From the NCBI GenBank assembly GCA_025937895.1, contig JAICQL010000005.1, positions 1 to 64,000 of the forward strand: DNA of 64,000 nucleotides, read 5' to 3'. Below the pieces are notes generated by a model. That model was not told where the DNA came from. It searched no databases and saw nothing but the letters and a program-made list of their open reading frames with translations. This DNA comes from Polyangiaceae bacterium. GTDB taxonomy: Bacteria; Myxococcota_A; Polyangia; Polyangiales; Polyangiaceae. Below are positions 1 through 8,093 of the stretch, piece after piece. Position 1 is the first letter of the stretch. Every line of letters starts with the position of its first letter. The position numbers were made by a program, and so were the translations under genes.

Positions 1-438
1 GATCTCCTTGGCAAACATGTTGAAGCGCGTGAGCGCGATCATGAAGGCCGAGAGCGTGGCTGTGGCATAGATGGACAGCAGGTAGAAGCGCGTGCCCACC
101 GCCATGCCGATCGCCATGGCCATAAAAATGAAGCCAACATCGCGCGTCTCTTTCATCGCGTTACGAAAGCGGATGATCGAGAGCGCTCCCACCAGGGCGA
201 AGGCGCGCGCCACGTTGGAGCCGATGATCAGCATGATCAGAGCCACCACGGTGCCCATCAGCACCAGGGTGTGCACGTACTGCTGCGAATAAGAGACGCC
301 CTGGTGAGTGGCGCGGTAAACCCAGGCAATCACCAGAGCCAGGGCAAAGCTGAGGCACAGCGCGCTGGCCACGTCGAAGAAGCTGATGCTCGAGGTCAGA
401 TGGCCGGTGCGCTCGAGCTCTTTGAGTAATTCATCCAT
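1..438 (-). CDS. DUF4956 family membrane protein (3' end outside window)
   Basis: The 146 visible residues begin MDELLKELERTGHL and hold about four hydrophobic segments (roughly residues 25-42, 57-75, 80-90, 105-135). The signature GALSIIRFRNAMKETRD, followed by a Gly-rich hydrophobic stretch, is typical of DUF4956 inner-membrane proteins. The start ATG lies 8 bp inside the end of the VTC-domain gene, so the two are probably translationally coupled. DUF4956 proteins are known to occur beside VTC and CotH genes. Their biochemical role is unknown; a membrane partner of the polymer-forming enzyme is inference. The C-terminus is missing because the window begins here. Confidence 0.85.
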   Translation of the reverse strand, partial: MDELLKELERTGHLTSSISFFDVASALCLSFALALVIAWVYRATHQGVSYSQQYVHTLVLMGTVVALIMLIIGSNVARAFALVGALSIIRFRNAMKETRDVGFIFMAMAIGMAVGTRFYLLSIYATATLSAFMIALTRFNMFAKEI

Positions 439-1198
439 GAGGAGGCTCTGGGATCAGGCCAGACAGGCGCTGCAAGGGAAGTGATTTGAAGGGACCCAGC
501 TGCGCCACGCCGGCGCAATACTTGCTGACCCGGGTGAGCTGGCAATCATGGCGCGCCAGCAAGGAGGCCACCCACTCGGGCACCCGCTCGTCGGCTTTCA
601 CCTCCATGATGCACCAGTCCGCCGGCAAGATGAGGCGGTTGAGCGCGTCGTCCTTCACACGCAGCGCATGCATGCGTGAGGCCACGTGGGTGTCGAACGT
701 GACCCGCAGGCCCGCGTTCTCCACGTGGCCCTCGAAGGCGCGGCGCCAGTACGAGGTGATGGCGGTGGGCCGCAGATCCAGGCAGTGCCGCAGCACTAGC
801 ACCTCCTGCGCCACCTGCGCATCGAGCGGATCGAGCCCTGACGGATCGAAGTTGCCTGCGCACAGCGCCTCGGCCTGCTCCAGCGGCAGCCCCAGCCGGC
901 GCTTCTGCACCGTCTTGTTGATGCGCTGCTTGATCTCCACCGAGCCCTGGCTGACCTGGCGGATATCTCCGTCGGGGTAGATGCGCAGCCGCACCTTGCG
1001 TCGATATTTCACGCCCTCGAGCTTCGCCCAGAAGCACTCGAGATCGGGGCTGTCGTAGTACAGGCTGACCACGGGGTAGCCGTCCGTGCCGCCGTGCCGG
1101 TCGGGAGAGATGTGGTCCAGCAGCTCCTCCGACAGCCGCGCGCAGCGAGCCACCGGCAAGATGTACTTGAGCTCGAAGCGGTTGAAGCGACGGATCAC
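431..1198 (-). CDS. VTC-domain protein (polyphosphate polymerase-like)
   Basis: 255 aa, start GTG, whose GTGA overlaps the stop of the upstream gene. The VTC tunnel-domain signatures are present in order: RFELKYILP near the N-terminus, then SLYYDSPDL, RRKVRLRIY, VEIKQRINKTVQKRRL, YWRRAFEG, WCIMEVKAD and a final SKYCAGV. The alternating basic and acidic residues (R..E.K, R.R, E.K, E.K, SKY) are those that bind nucleotide, metal and the growing polyphosphate in the VTC4 family. There is no signal peptide, so a cytoplasmic or membrane-associated catalytic domain is expected. It is the third gene of the cotH-like/unknown/VTC/DUF4956 operon. Actual polyphosphate synthesis is inferred from the family. 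Confidence 0.85.
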   Translation of the reverse strand: MIRRFNRFELKYILPVARCARLSEELLDHISPDRHGGTDGYPVVSLYYDSPDLECFWAKLEGVKYRRKVRLRIYPDGDIRQVSQGSVEIKQRINKTVQKRRLGLPLEQAEALCAGNFDPSGLDPLDAQVAQEVLVLRHCLDLRPTAITSYWRRAFEGHVENAGLRVTFDTHVASRMHALRVKDDALNRLILPADWCIMEVKADERVPEWVASLLARHDCQLTRVSKYCAGVAQLGPFKSLPLQRLSGLIPEPPHG

Positions 1199-1866
1199 CT
1201 GGCCCCCGCCTCCCCGCCGGGCTCTTTCTCGCCGGGCTCTTTCTCGCCGGGCTCTCGTTCGCCCGCGGTCTCGTGCTCGTCGTCGTCGTCCTCGCCGCCG
1301 CCCTTGCCGGCGGCCTCGCTGGGCTCGAAGGTGATGCGCACCGCGAGCGTGGAGGAATCCGCGCGCAGCCCCGCACCCTCCAGCTTCAAGGTGAGCAGCT
1401 CGGCCGCGGCCGGGGCAGGGGGCAGCTCGATCACCAGCGCGCCGCGTGCGTTCACCTCGAAGGTGCGCTGCCAGTCGCGCGCCAGCACCCGGATGCGGTA
1501 CGGGATGTGCTCGGGTGGGGTCTGGATGTCGAGCACGATGCTCCGGGCCACCGAGCGCGGGGTGCGCACGATGGTGACCTCGGGCGTGTCGATCCAGCCG
1601 TCGCGCTGAGCGCTGATCATGCCCACCTGTCCGGACGGCAGCAACGCCTCGGCCAGCGCAGGGTGGCGCGCCATGCCCGCCGTCAAGAGCTCCCGATCGT
1701 CGGCGGAGAGCGCGTACACGGCGCCCGTCTTCAGCTGATGATGCAGCTGCCAGGCGCGATCGAGCGGCGGCGTGGTCAGCCCCCAGGCAAAGAACGCCAT
1801 CGTGAGCAGGTACGTCAGCACGATCGCGCAGAAGCCCGCGCTCGGTGGGGTGAACCCCTGCTTCAT
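1195..1866 (-). CDS. Membrane-anchored protein of unknown function in the CotH-VTC operon
   Basis: 223 aa. One N-terminal hydrophobic segment (about residues 11-30, AIVLTYLLTMAFFAWGL) probably anchors a beta-rich extracytoplasmic domain. I do not recognise the family. The C-terminal ~40 residues are low complexity: a run of Asp/Glu, then a five-residue EPGEK-type repeat encoded by three 15-bp DNA repeats. The start ATGA overlaps the cotH-like stop, and its own stop overlaps the GTG start of the VTC gene, so it is in the middle of a tightly coupled operon. A structural or partner role for the CotH/VTC proteins is only a guess. Confidence 0.7.
   Translation of the reverse strand: MKQGFTPPSAGFCAIVLTYLLTMAFFAWGLTTPPLDRAWQLHHQLKTGAVYALSADDRELLTAGMARHPALAEALLPSGQVGMISAQRDGWIDTPEVTIVRTPRSVARSIVLDIQTPPEHIPYRIRVLARDWQRTFEVNARGALVIELPPAPAAAELLTLKLEGAGLRADSSTLAVRITFEPSEAAGKGGGEDDDDEHETAGEREPGEKEPGEKEPGGEAGAR
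1216..1260. repeat. 15-bp tandem repeat, 3 copies, near the 3' end of the unknown operon gene
   Basis: Unit GCCGGGCTCTTTCTC occurs at 1216-1230 and 1231-1245, with a diverged third copy at 1246-1260. In frame it encodes the acidic/basic EPGEK repeat close to the C-terminus. Confidence 0.9.
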
Positions 1867-4745
1867 CGAATCCCCTGGCCCGTCTGGTCCGCGATCCAGC
1901 GCGGCAGCTCCTGCCAGTCCGACAGCTCCAGCAAATCTTCCAGCACGTGGTCGAGCGCGCCCCGTTGCGGCAGATCCAGCAGCACTCGTCCCTGATCCAG
2001 GACATCGCGCCCGCGATCGTCGCGCTGCACCGGACGCTCCCCGGAGGCGGCCACGAACAGCACGTTGGCCGTGACCTCGCTGCGCCCCGCATACCGCACC
2101 GTGCGCTGATACGTGCGCACTCCGGTGGCGTTGCGGAACAGCAAGCTCCCCGAGAGCGAGACGTGCGCGGCGTTCTTGGCCAGGATGCCCACCTTGCAGT
2201 CGGCGATCAGGCTGTTGTGCACCATCACCCGGCTCTCCTCGCCGCTGGACACGCCGTTGCCGTTCGCAGCCAGGATCACCGAGTCGCTCAGCTTGATCTC
2301 GCTGCCCATCAGATCCAGGCCATCGTCCCCCACGTTGATCACGCGCACGAGGCGCAGATCCACGCTGGAATGCTCCAGGTCCAGCGCGTCCGCCGGGCTG
2401 CCACGGAAGCTGCTGTCCCGGATCTCCCCGCGGCGCACGTGGGCGAAGTGCAGGGTGTCTGTCTTGCCGCCCTGCGCGCCGAAGCGCACCCCCTCCAGCA
2501 AGATCTCGGACGTGTCATGGATGTCGACGAAGCCGGGGTACTCGGTGGAGCGAAACTGCGGCCGGGTGCCGCCGCTGAGCTCCACGGAGTGCCACTGGGA
2601 GCCGCGTGTGCCCGCCCCCTGCAGCGCCACGCCGCCCCACGGCTGCTCCGATGCACCGCTGATCACGATGGGCGCGTTGCGGTCGCCCATCATGCTCACC
2701 TTGCCCAGAAAGATCAGCGACGCGCCTGGCCCCATGCGCAGCTGAGTGCCGGGCTCCACGATCACCGTCTCGGTCGCCTCGAACACGCGCGTGCTCTCGA
2801 TCTGCACCTCACCCGGCCCCAGGCGGAGCTCGCGCTCGGGGGGCGTGCTCAGCTGCCACGGATGCGGCGCGACCTCGCCCGCGCGGAAGGCGGGCACCTC
2901 ATTCGGCGCCAGCCGTTGCGCTGGCAAGCTTGCCAGCAGCTCGGGAGACGCGGGGCGGCTGACCACGCGCGAGTCGCTGGCGAGGTGACGGCCCCGCGCC
3001 ACCACCTGCAGCGGAGCGCAGCGGCTCACCAGCTCGAGCGGATATTCGATGGCAGACTCTGCCGCTCGGATCGCGCCGCGCCGGGGGCTCGGATCCTCTC
3101 GCGGCACGATGCTCACGCTGGGATACAGCAAGAGCTCGCGCGTCAGCTCCAGCACCCCCGCGCGGCCGCGGGTGGGTAGCTCGGCGCCGGCGCGCAGCAC
3201 GCGCGCGGCCGGCTCGGTACAATCGGCAGCAAAGCTCAGCTCCAGCTGGTTGAGCGCCACCCCGGCATGGCCATCGATGATCAACGACAGCGGGGTAACC
3301 AGCTCCCCCGCGGCAGCGCCGCCTGCAGCGCTCCAGCCAGCGACTCTGCTGGCGCCACCCGGACTGCTCGATTGTCCGGCGTGCAGGTACAGCGGGTTGC
3401 GCTCCAGCTCACGGATCAGCTGCGCGTGACGGTGGCTGTAGGTGGTGAACTCTGATTCAACCACCAGCGCCAGGCGCTGCAAGGTCATCGGCCGCACCAT
3501 CCGGCGATGAAAGGTGTCGATCCGCGGCAGCTGCCGGTAGGCGTCCCAGTGCGGGTCCGCCGCCAGCTCCGGCGCCACGCGCTGCAGCAGCTGGGCCGCG
3601 CGCGAGCGCAGCGCCGCCGGCGCGCCGGGACCGGTCAGAAACTGGTACAGCTGCCGGTCGCGCAGGCTCAGATAACCTGGCGTCATCTTCAGCCGGAGCA
3701 GCACGGGGTTGTCCACCAGGTTGAACGCCGGATCCGCGCGAAAGCCGCGAAATTTCCCGGCCACGGGCTCCCAGGCGCCGCGATAGGGATCGAAGTAGTA
3801 GGTGTGATCCTCGCGGAAATCGCGCTGATCGCCGCCGAAGGCCACGTCCAGCGCATCCAGCTGGGCAAAGGCCTGCAGATTCAGCTCATGCCGGGCAAAG
3901 TCCACGAACTCCTGGCCGGTGCCATCGTGCACGTGCTGCAGAAAGCGCTGCAGATCGGCGCGGTTGGCCTTGTCCGCCTCGGAGTCGGTGCGCGAGGCCA
4001 CCTTCGTCCAGTAGTCGGGCTTGGACCACAGCTCGTCAGTGAGCGCGCGCTCCGGCAGATCGCTGGAGTAGATGCTGCCCGGCGCGCGCCGCGAGTTGCG
4101 CAGCAAGCTCTCGTCGGCGGCCGTCTCGTACTGAAAAACGCCAAAATCCTTGGCGTTGATCTTCAGCCGCACGAAATCCGAGACCGGAGTGAGCAAGCCG
4201 GAGTCCCGCGACAGATCGAGCACCAGTTGCTCGCCCAGCACCAGCGGTGTGGGGTCATTGATCAGGTTGAAGACGCGGTGGCCCTTGATCAGCTCACCCT
4301 TGTCCAGCTTGATCTTCAGGGATTTCTGCGCGCCCTCCACGTGCCAGTGGCGGCCGCCACGGAGCCGCACCTTGGCGTCCAGCACCCGCTCGCCGTGCTC
4401 CAGCTTGGCATCCACGTAGGGGCGCTGCTTGCCGCGCGAGGCGCTCTCCTCCAGGGCCTGGTAGTTCTGTCGCGTGATGTGCAACACGTAGGAGTCGAGC
4501 GGAGACGACGCTGGCGGCGGATCCAGCCACATGCGGCGCAGATCCGCCTGCAGCTGATCGTGCAGCGCGATGTGCAGCGTCTCGAGGCTCAGCGCTCCCC
4601 GGTGATGGACGGCGCGCCGGTAGCGATCGAGCTGCGCGTAAGCGCTCCAGGCGTACCAGAGCGCCAGCAGCACTCCGGGTAGACACATGGCCAGACTCGG
4701 GAGCAAGCTCGCGCGGTAAAGTCGGCGAAGAACGGGGAAGGCCAT
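1863..4745 (-). CDS. CotH-like kinase-fold protein with C-terminal right-handed beta-helix
   Basis: 960 aa. An N-terminal hydrophobic helix (about 14-36) is a signal anchor, so the rest is extracytoplasmic. Residues ~90-450 look like the CotH spore-coat kinase domain: VLDAKVRLRGGRHWH, KSLKIKLDKGE, FNLINDPTPLVL, VFQYETAADESLL, then DFREDHTYYFDPYRGAWEPV. The usual PWDxD metal-site motif after the DP..G turn is not seen (GKFRGFRADP follows), so catalysis may be altered. Residues ~630-880 contain short repeating strands (LEGVRFGAQGG, EIRDSSFRG, DLRLVRVINVGDDGLDL, SLSGSLLFRNATGVRTYQ) typical of parallel beta-helix (pectate-lyase-like) folds. First gene of the operon; it starts 195 bp from the divergent GWD-like lipoprotein gene. 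Confidence 0.8.
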   Translation of the reverse strand: MAFPVLRRLYRASLLPSLAMCLPGVLLALWYAWSAYAQLDRYRRAVHHRGALSLETLHIALHDQLQADLRRMWLDPPPASSPLDSYVLHITRQNYQALEESASRGKQRPYVDAKLEHGERVLDAKVRLRGGRHWHVEGAQKSLKIKLDKGELIKGHRVFNLINDPTPLVLGEQLVLDLSRDSGLLTPVSDFVRLKINAKDFGVFQYETAADESLLRNSRRAPGSIYSSDLPERALTDELWSKPDYWTKVASRTDSEADKANRADLQRFLQHVHDGTGQEFVDFARHELNLQAFAQLDALDVAFGGDQRDFREDHTYYFDPYRGAWEPVAGKFRGFRADPAFNLVDNPVLLRLKMTPGYLSLRDRQLYQFLTGPGAPAALRSRAAQLLQRVAPELAADPHWDAYRQLPRIDTFHRRMVRPMTLQRLALVVESEFTTYSHRHAQLIRELERNPLYLHAGQSSSPGGASRVAGWSAAGGAAAGELVTPLSLIIDGHAGVALNQLELSFAADCTEPAARVLRAGAELPTRGRAGVLELTRELLLYPSVSIVPREDPSPRRGAIRAAESAIEYPLELVSRCAPLQVVARGRHLASDSRVVSRPASPELLASLPAQRLAPNEVPAFRAGEVAPHPWQLSTPPERELRLGPGEVQIESTRVFEATETVIVEPGTQLRMGPGASLIFLGKVSMMGDRNAPIVISGASEQPWGGVALQGAGTRGSQWHSVELSGGTRPQFRSTEYPGFVDIHDTSEILLEGVRFGAQGGKTDTLHFAHVRRGEIRDSSFRGSPADALDLEHSSVDLRLVRVINVGDDGLDLMGSEIKLSDSVILAANGNGVSSGEESRVMVHNSLIADCKVGILAKNAAHVSLSGSLLFRNATGVRTYQRTVRYAGRSEVTANVLFVAASGERPVQRDDRGRDVLDQGRVLLDLPQRGALDHVLEDLLELSDWQELPRWIADQTGQGIR

Positions 4746-4940
4746 GTGCCAGCGGGCGGAAAGCTCACCTTATCGCCGGCCAGCAGCCTTTGCCAGCCGC
4801 GGGCGCCGCTGGCGATTCCAGCCTCGCCACATCACGAAGCAGCCGTCCGGAGAGCAGCGTTTGAGCGACGGGCAACGCGCGCCGCGGGTGATGTGCGACC
4901 TGCGACGGAAAGGCTGCCAGGTGCTACTCTGGCCACGGTT

Positions 4941-6986
4941 GTGCTGCGCTCCCTGTCTCACCGTCTGGCGCTGTTCGGCGGGCTCGCGCTCGCGGGCTGC
5001 GGCGACGGCACGCGCTGGGAGTGCCAGCTCTCGCCGGGCACCCCGCCGGAGGACGCGCCGAGCGCCCTGGCGCAGCTCGGCTGCGAGCAGGATTTTCTCG
5101 CCCTTGCCTCCGAGCCGCTGGCCCCGTCCATCCCCGGCGCACGCTCGGTCAAGACCTCGATCGATCGCGAGCACGAGCTCACGCTCAGCTTTCAGAACAG
5201 CGTGCGCTACCCTGTGCACTGGGACTACCTGAGCGAGCACCGCTCTGTGGCACAGGGCCTCACCCGGGTGCCCCCGCTCGACCAGTTCAACCGCTCCGAA
5301 TATTCGGCGACGGGGCGGCGCTTCCTGCTCGGGGCGCTGACCCACTACGAGGGTCCGGACAAGTGGGCGTATGAGGTGGCCCCGTATGACACCGCCGATG
5401 CGCAGATGCTCCAGAGCGCGTTCGAGCAGATCCGCAGCGCCACGTTCCTGGGTGAGCGTGTGTACTTCCACCCCACCTCACTGAACGTGGAGCAGGCTGC
5501 GGCTGCCCTGGGCCGTGGCGTGCCGCAGCTGAGCACCGATGAGCTGTTCGCCGGCATCGACTACCAGGCGCTGAACGTGGGTGAGAGCATCGGCCAGCTG
5601 CGCTTCGTGCGCGCGTCCGAGCTGGAGCAGAGCTACGTCTCCTATCGCGACATCGTGGTGCTCGATCACGTGCCCAACGACATCTCGGTCACCCAGGGCA
5701 TCATCACGGCGGAGTTCCAGACTCCGTTATCTCACATCAACGTGCTGTCTCAGAACCGCGGCACGCCCAACATGGGCCTGCGCAGCGCGCTCGAGGCGGA
5801 GGAGTTGCGCGCGCTCGAGGGCCAGTGGGTGCGGCTGCGGGTCGAGCCCTCGAGCTACGTGATCGAGCCGGTGGAGCAAGCGGAGGCAGACGCCTGGTGG
5901 GAGGATCACCGCCCCCAGGCCGTGCAGGTGCCGGGCCTGGACGAGAGCAAGACAGAGCTCACTGACATCACCGCCATCGTGCCGGAGAGCGTGCCTGCGG
6001 AAGGGCTGCTGGCAGCCATCAAGCAGGGCACCCGCGCCTTTGGTGGCAAGGCCGCCAACTACTCGGTGCTGGCGCGCGTGCCGGGCCTGCGGGTCCCGCA
6101 GGCATTCGCCGTGCCCGTGTACTACTACCGGCAGTTCATGCGCGAGCACGGGCTGGACGAGCGGGTGCGCCAGTGGCTGGCCGATGACGCCTTCAACAAT
6201 GATGCACCCGAGCGCGACCGCCGCCTGCAGGCGCTGCGGGCGGAGATCGAGAGCCTGCCGCTGAACGCCGAGCTCGAGCGCCGCCTGCTGGACAAGCTGC
6301 AGGCCGACTATCCCGGCGTGCGCATGCGCTTTCGCTCCAGCACGAACGCCGAGGATCTCGACGGCTTCACCGGGGCCGGGCTGTACACCTCCAAGAGCGG
6401 CGACCCAGACGATCCTTCCGATCCGGTGGCGGACGCCGTGCGCCGGGTCTGGGCCAGCGTGTGGTCCTTCCGAGCGTTTGAAGAGCGCGCATATCGCAGC
6501 ATCGATCACCAGGCTGTGGCCATGGCGCTCCTGGTGCATCGCTCATTCCCCGACGAAGAGGCGAACGGCGTGGCGCTCACCAACAACCCTTTCGATCGCA
6601 GAGGGCAGGATCCCGCGTTCTACGTCAACGTACAGATCAATGAGGTCTCGGTGGTGCAGCCTGACCCCGGCATCTCCAGCGAGGAGTTTCTGTACTACTT
6701 CGACTCGGAGAACCAGCCCGTGAGCTACCTGGCTCAGTCCAACCTGATCGCGCGAAATGAGCGCGTGCTCGCGCCGGCCCAGGTGCAGGAGCTGGGCAGC
6801 GCGCTCGATGCCATTCGCCGCTTCTTCGCGCCGGCGTATCAGCCACGTCCCGGGGCCCCTCCGCGCGCGAACAGCTCGTACGCGCCGGACTGGTGGGCGA
6901 TGGACGTCGAGTTCAAGTTCGACGCCGAGGGAGGCGAGGAGCCCTTGCTGTACGTCAAGCAGGCGCGGCCCTTCGGCAACAACTGA
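4941..6986 (+). CDS. Lipoprotein with His-swivel and PPDK/PEP-synthase-type ATP-grasp domains (glucan water dikinase-like order)
   Basis: 681 aa from a GTG start. I chose this start because it gives a clean lipoprotein signal ending LALAGC (Cys20); upstream in-frame sequence looks non-coding. Residues ~225-290 resemble a phosphohistidine swivel domain, with TPLSHINVLSQNRGTPNMG placing a His at 265. Residues ~350-681 are a PPDK_N ATP-grasp domain: FGGKAANYSVLARV (Lys370), GLRVPQAFAVP, RFRSSTNAEDLDGFTGAG (Arg465) and a C-terminal YVKQARPF. His domain before nucleotide domain is the order in alpha-glucan water dikinases, and the LSHxxVxxxN pattern also looks GWD-like. The lipid anchor puts it outside the cytoplasm, where ATP is scarce, so the role is unclear. 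It is divergent from the CotH-VTC operon. Confidence 0.75.
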   Translation: MLRSLSHRLALFGGLALAGCGDGTRWECQLSPGTPPEDAPSALAQLGCEQDFLALASEPLAPSIPGARSVKTSIDREHELTLSFQNSVRYPVHWDYLSEHRSVAQGLTRVPPLDQFNRSEYSATGRRFLLGALTHYEGPDKWAYEVAPYDTADAQMLQSAFEQIRSATFLGERVYFHPTSLNVEQAAAALGRGVPQLSTDELFAGIDYQALNVGESIGQLRFVRASELEQSYVSYRDIVVLDHVPNDISVTQGIITAEFQTPLSHINVLSQNRGTPNMGLRSALEAEELRALEGQWVRLRVEPSSYVIEPVEQAEADAWWEDHRPQAVQVPGLDESKTELTDITAIVPESVPAEGLLAAIKQGTRAFGGKAANYSVLARVPGLRVPQAFAVPVYYYRQFMREHGLDERVRQWLADDAFNNDAPERDRRLQALRAEIESLPLNAELERRLLDKLQADYPGVRMRFRSSTNAEDLDGFTGAGLYTSKSGDPDDPSDPVADAVRRVWASVWSFRAFEERAYRSIDHQAVAMALLVHRSFPDEEANGVALTNNPFDRRGQDPAFYVNVQINEVSVVQPDPGISSEEFLYYFDSENQPVSYLAQSNLIARNERVLAPAQVQELGSALDAIRRFFAPAYQPRPGAPPRANSSYAPDWWAMDVEFKFDAEGGEEPLLYVKQARPFGNN

Positions 6987-7035
6987 CCCCGGTATCGGCC
7001 TTGCGTGTCAGCCGGGCCGGGGCGAAGATGGTCTC

Positions 7036-8073
7036 ATGCCCAGGCCTCGCTGCGGGGGTTGCTCGCGCGTGCTCCGGCCCGGCTCCGGCCGGGTCCGCGC
7101 GAAGTTTTGTCGGGGGGTGAGCGCTCTGTGCGGCGTCGCGTGCGCCGGCCTGTCGAGCAGCGCGTGCAACTCCAGCGGTGATTCACCGGATGAATTCGAC
7201 TGGAGCCCGCCGGCCGCAACCCTCAGCTCCTACGAGCCCTGTAGCGCCGAGCGGCGCGTCGGCGTCTTCGCCATCGAGCTGGGCGACGGCTTCACCAGCG
7301 TGCGAGGGCAGGTCTACGACGCGGTCACCCCGCGAGACGTGCCCGTGCTGGTGGCCAGCGAGGGCGAGTGCCAGCTGTTCACTGCCGCCACCCTGACCTG
7401 CAATCCGGGCTGCGCCGCCGCCAGCGAGGTGTGCGCGCCCGGCAACCTGTGCCAGCCCCGGCCAGAGCCCCACGATCTGGGCCAGGTCACCGTGCGCGGT
7501 CTGCGCGTGCCGCTGCGGATGCAGGCCAACGCGGTTACCAAGGCCTACACCAACCCTGCCTCCGCGGGCCTGCCGCACCCCGGGTTCGAGCCCGGCGTCA
7601 GCCTGGAGCTTGCCACCGGCGGCGGTGACTACGAGCCGCTGGCGCTGCTGGGCTGGGGCGTGACGGAGCTGCAGGGCGTGCCGGAGCAGCTCCCGGTCAG
7701 TGCCGGGCAAGCGGTGGAGCTGAGCTGGGTGCCGCCGGACAGCGCCGGGCCCGCGCGCGTGCACCTGAACCTCAACGTCAACCACCATGGCTCCAGCAAC
7801 AACTGGATCGAATGTGACGTGGCGGACCTCGGCGCCGCGCAGATCCCCGCCGCGCTCATCGATTCACTGCTGGAACGCGGGCGGTCCGGCTACCCCACCT
7901 TGACCGTCACCCGCCGCAGCGTCAGCTCGGCCCTGATCGAGCCGGGCTGTGTGGAGCTGCAGGTGGCCTCGGGCACCGTCAGCGACGTGCTGCTCGAAGG
8001 CCTGCAGTCGTGCAGCAGCGCGGAGGATTGTCATCCGGGGCAGCGCTGCCTGCCGGAGTTCTACTGCGGGTGA
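7036..8073 (+). CDS. Cys-rich exported protein/lipoprotein of unknown function
   Basis: 345 aa from ATG 7036. The hydrophobic stretch SALCGVACAGLSSSAC near residues 28-43 is a likely signal; a GTG at 7117 is an alternative start. The mature part has paired cysteines, including CNPGCAAASEVCAPGNLC in the first third and a terminal CSSAEDCHPGQRCLPEFYC knot of the kind common at the ends of myxobacterial surface proteins. Between them is a beta-rich region (LNLNVNHHGSSNNWIECDV). No enzyme motif seen. It lies 49 bp after the dikinase-like lipoprotein gene and its stop overlaps a possible GTG start of the histidine kinase, so the three genes may form one transcript. Confidence 0.7.
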   Translation: MPRPRCGGCSRVLRPGSGRVRAKFCRGVSALCGVACAGLSSSACNSSGDSPDEFDWSPPAATLSSYEPCSAERRVGVFAIELGDGFTSVRGQVYDAVTPRDVPVLVASEGECQLFTAATLTCNPGCAAASEVCAPGNLCQPRPEPHDLGQVTVRGLRVPLRMQANAVTKAYTNPASAGLPHPGFEPGVSLELATGGGDYEPLALLGWGVTELQGVPEQLPVSAGQAVELSWVPPDSAGPARVHLNLNVNHHGSSNNWIECDVADLGAAQIPAALIDSLLERGRSGYPTLTVTRRSVSSALIEPGCVELQVASGTVSDVLLEGLQSCSSAEDCHPGQRCLPEFYCG

Positions 8074-8093
8074 GGCACGCGTCATGGGTAGAC

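Noticed and set aside
4746-4940. Upstream extension of the dikinase-like lipoprotein
   Set aside because: Starting at 4746 would put 65 Arg/Ala/Pro-rich residues before the signal peptide and bury the lipobox; the GTG at 4941 gives a normal lipoprotein signal.
7576-7596. tRNA T-arm-like GGGTTCGAGCCC sequence
   Set aside because: It lies in frame within a Cys-rich protein gene and no acceptor, D or anticodon arms can be drawn around it.
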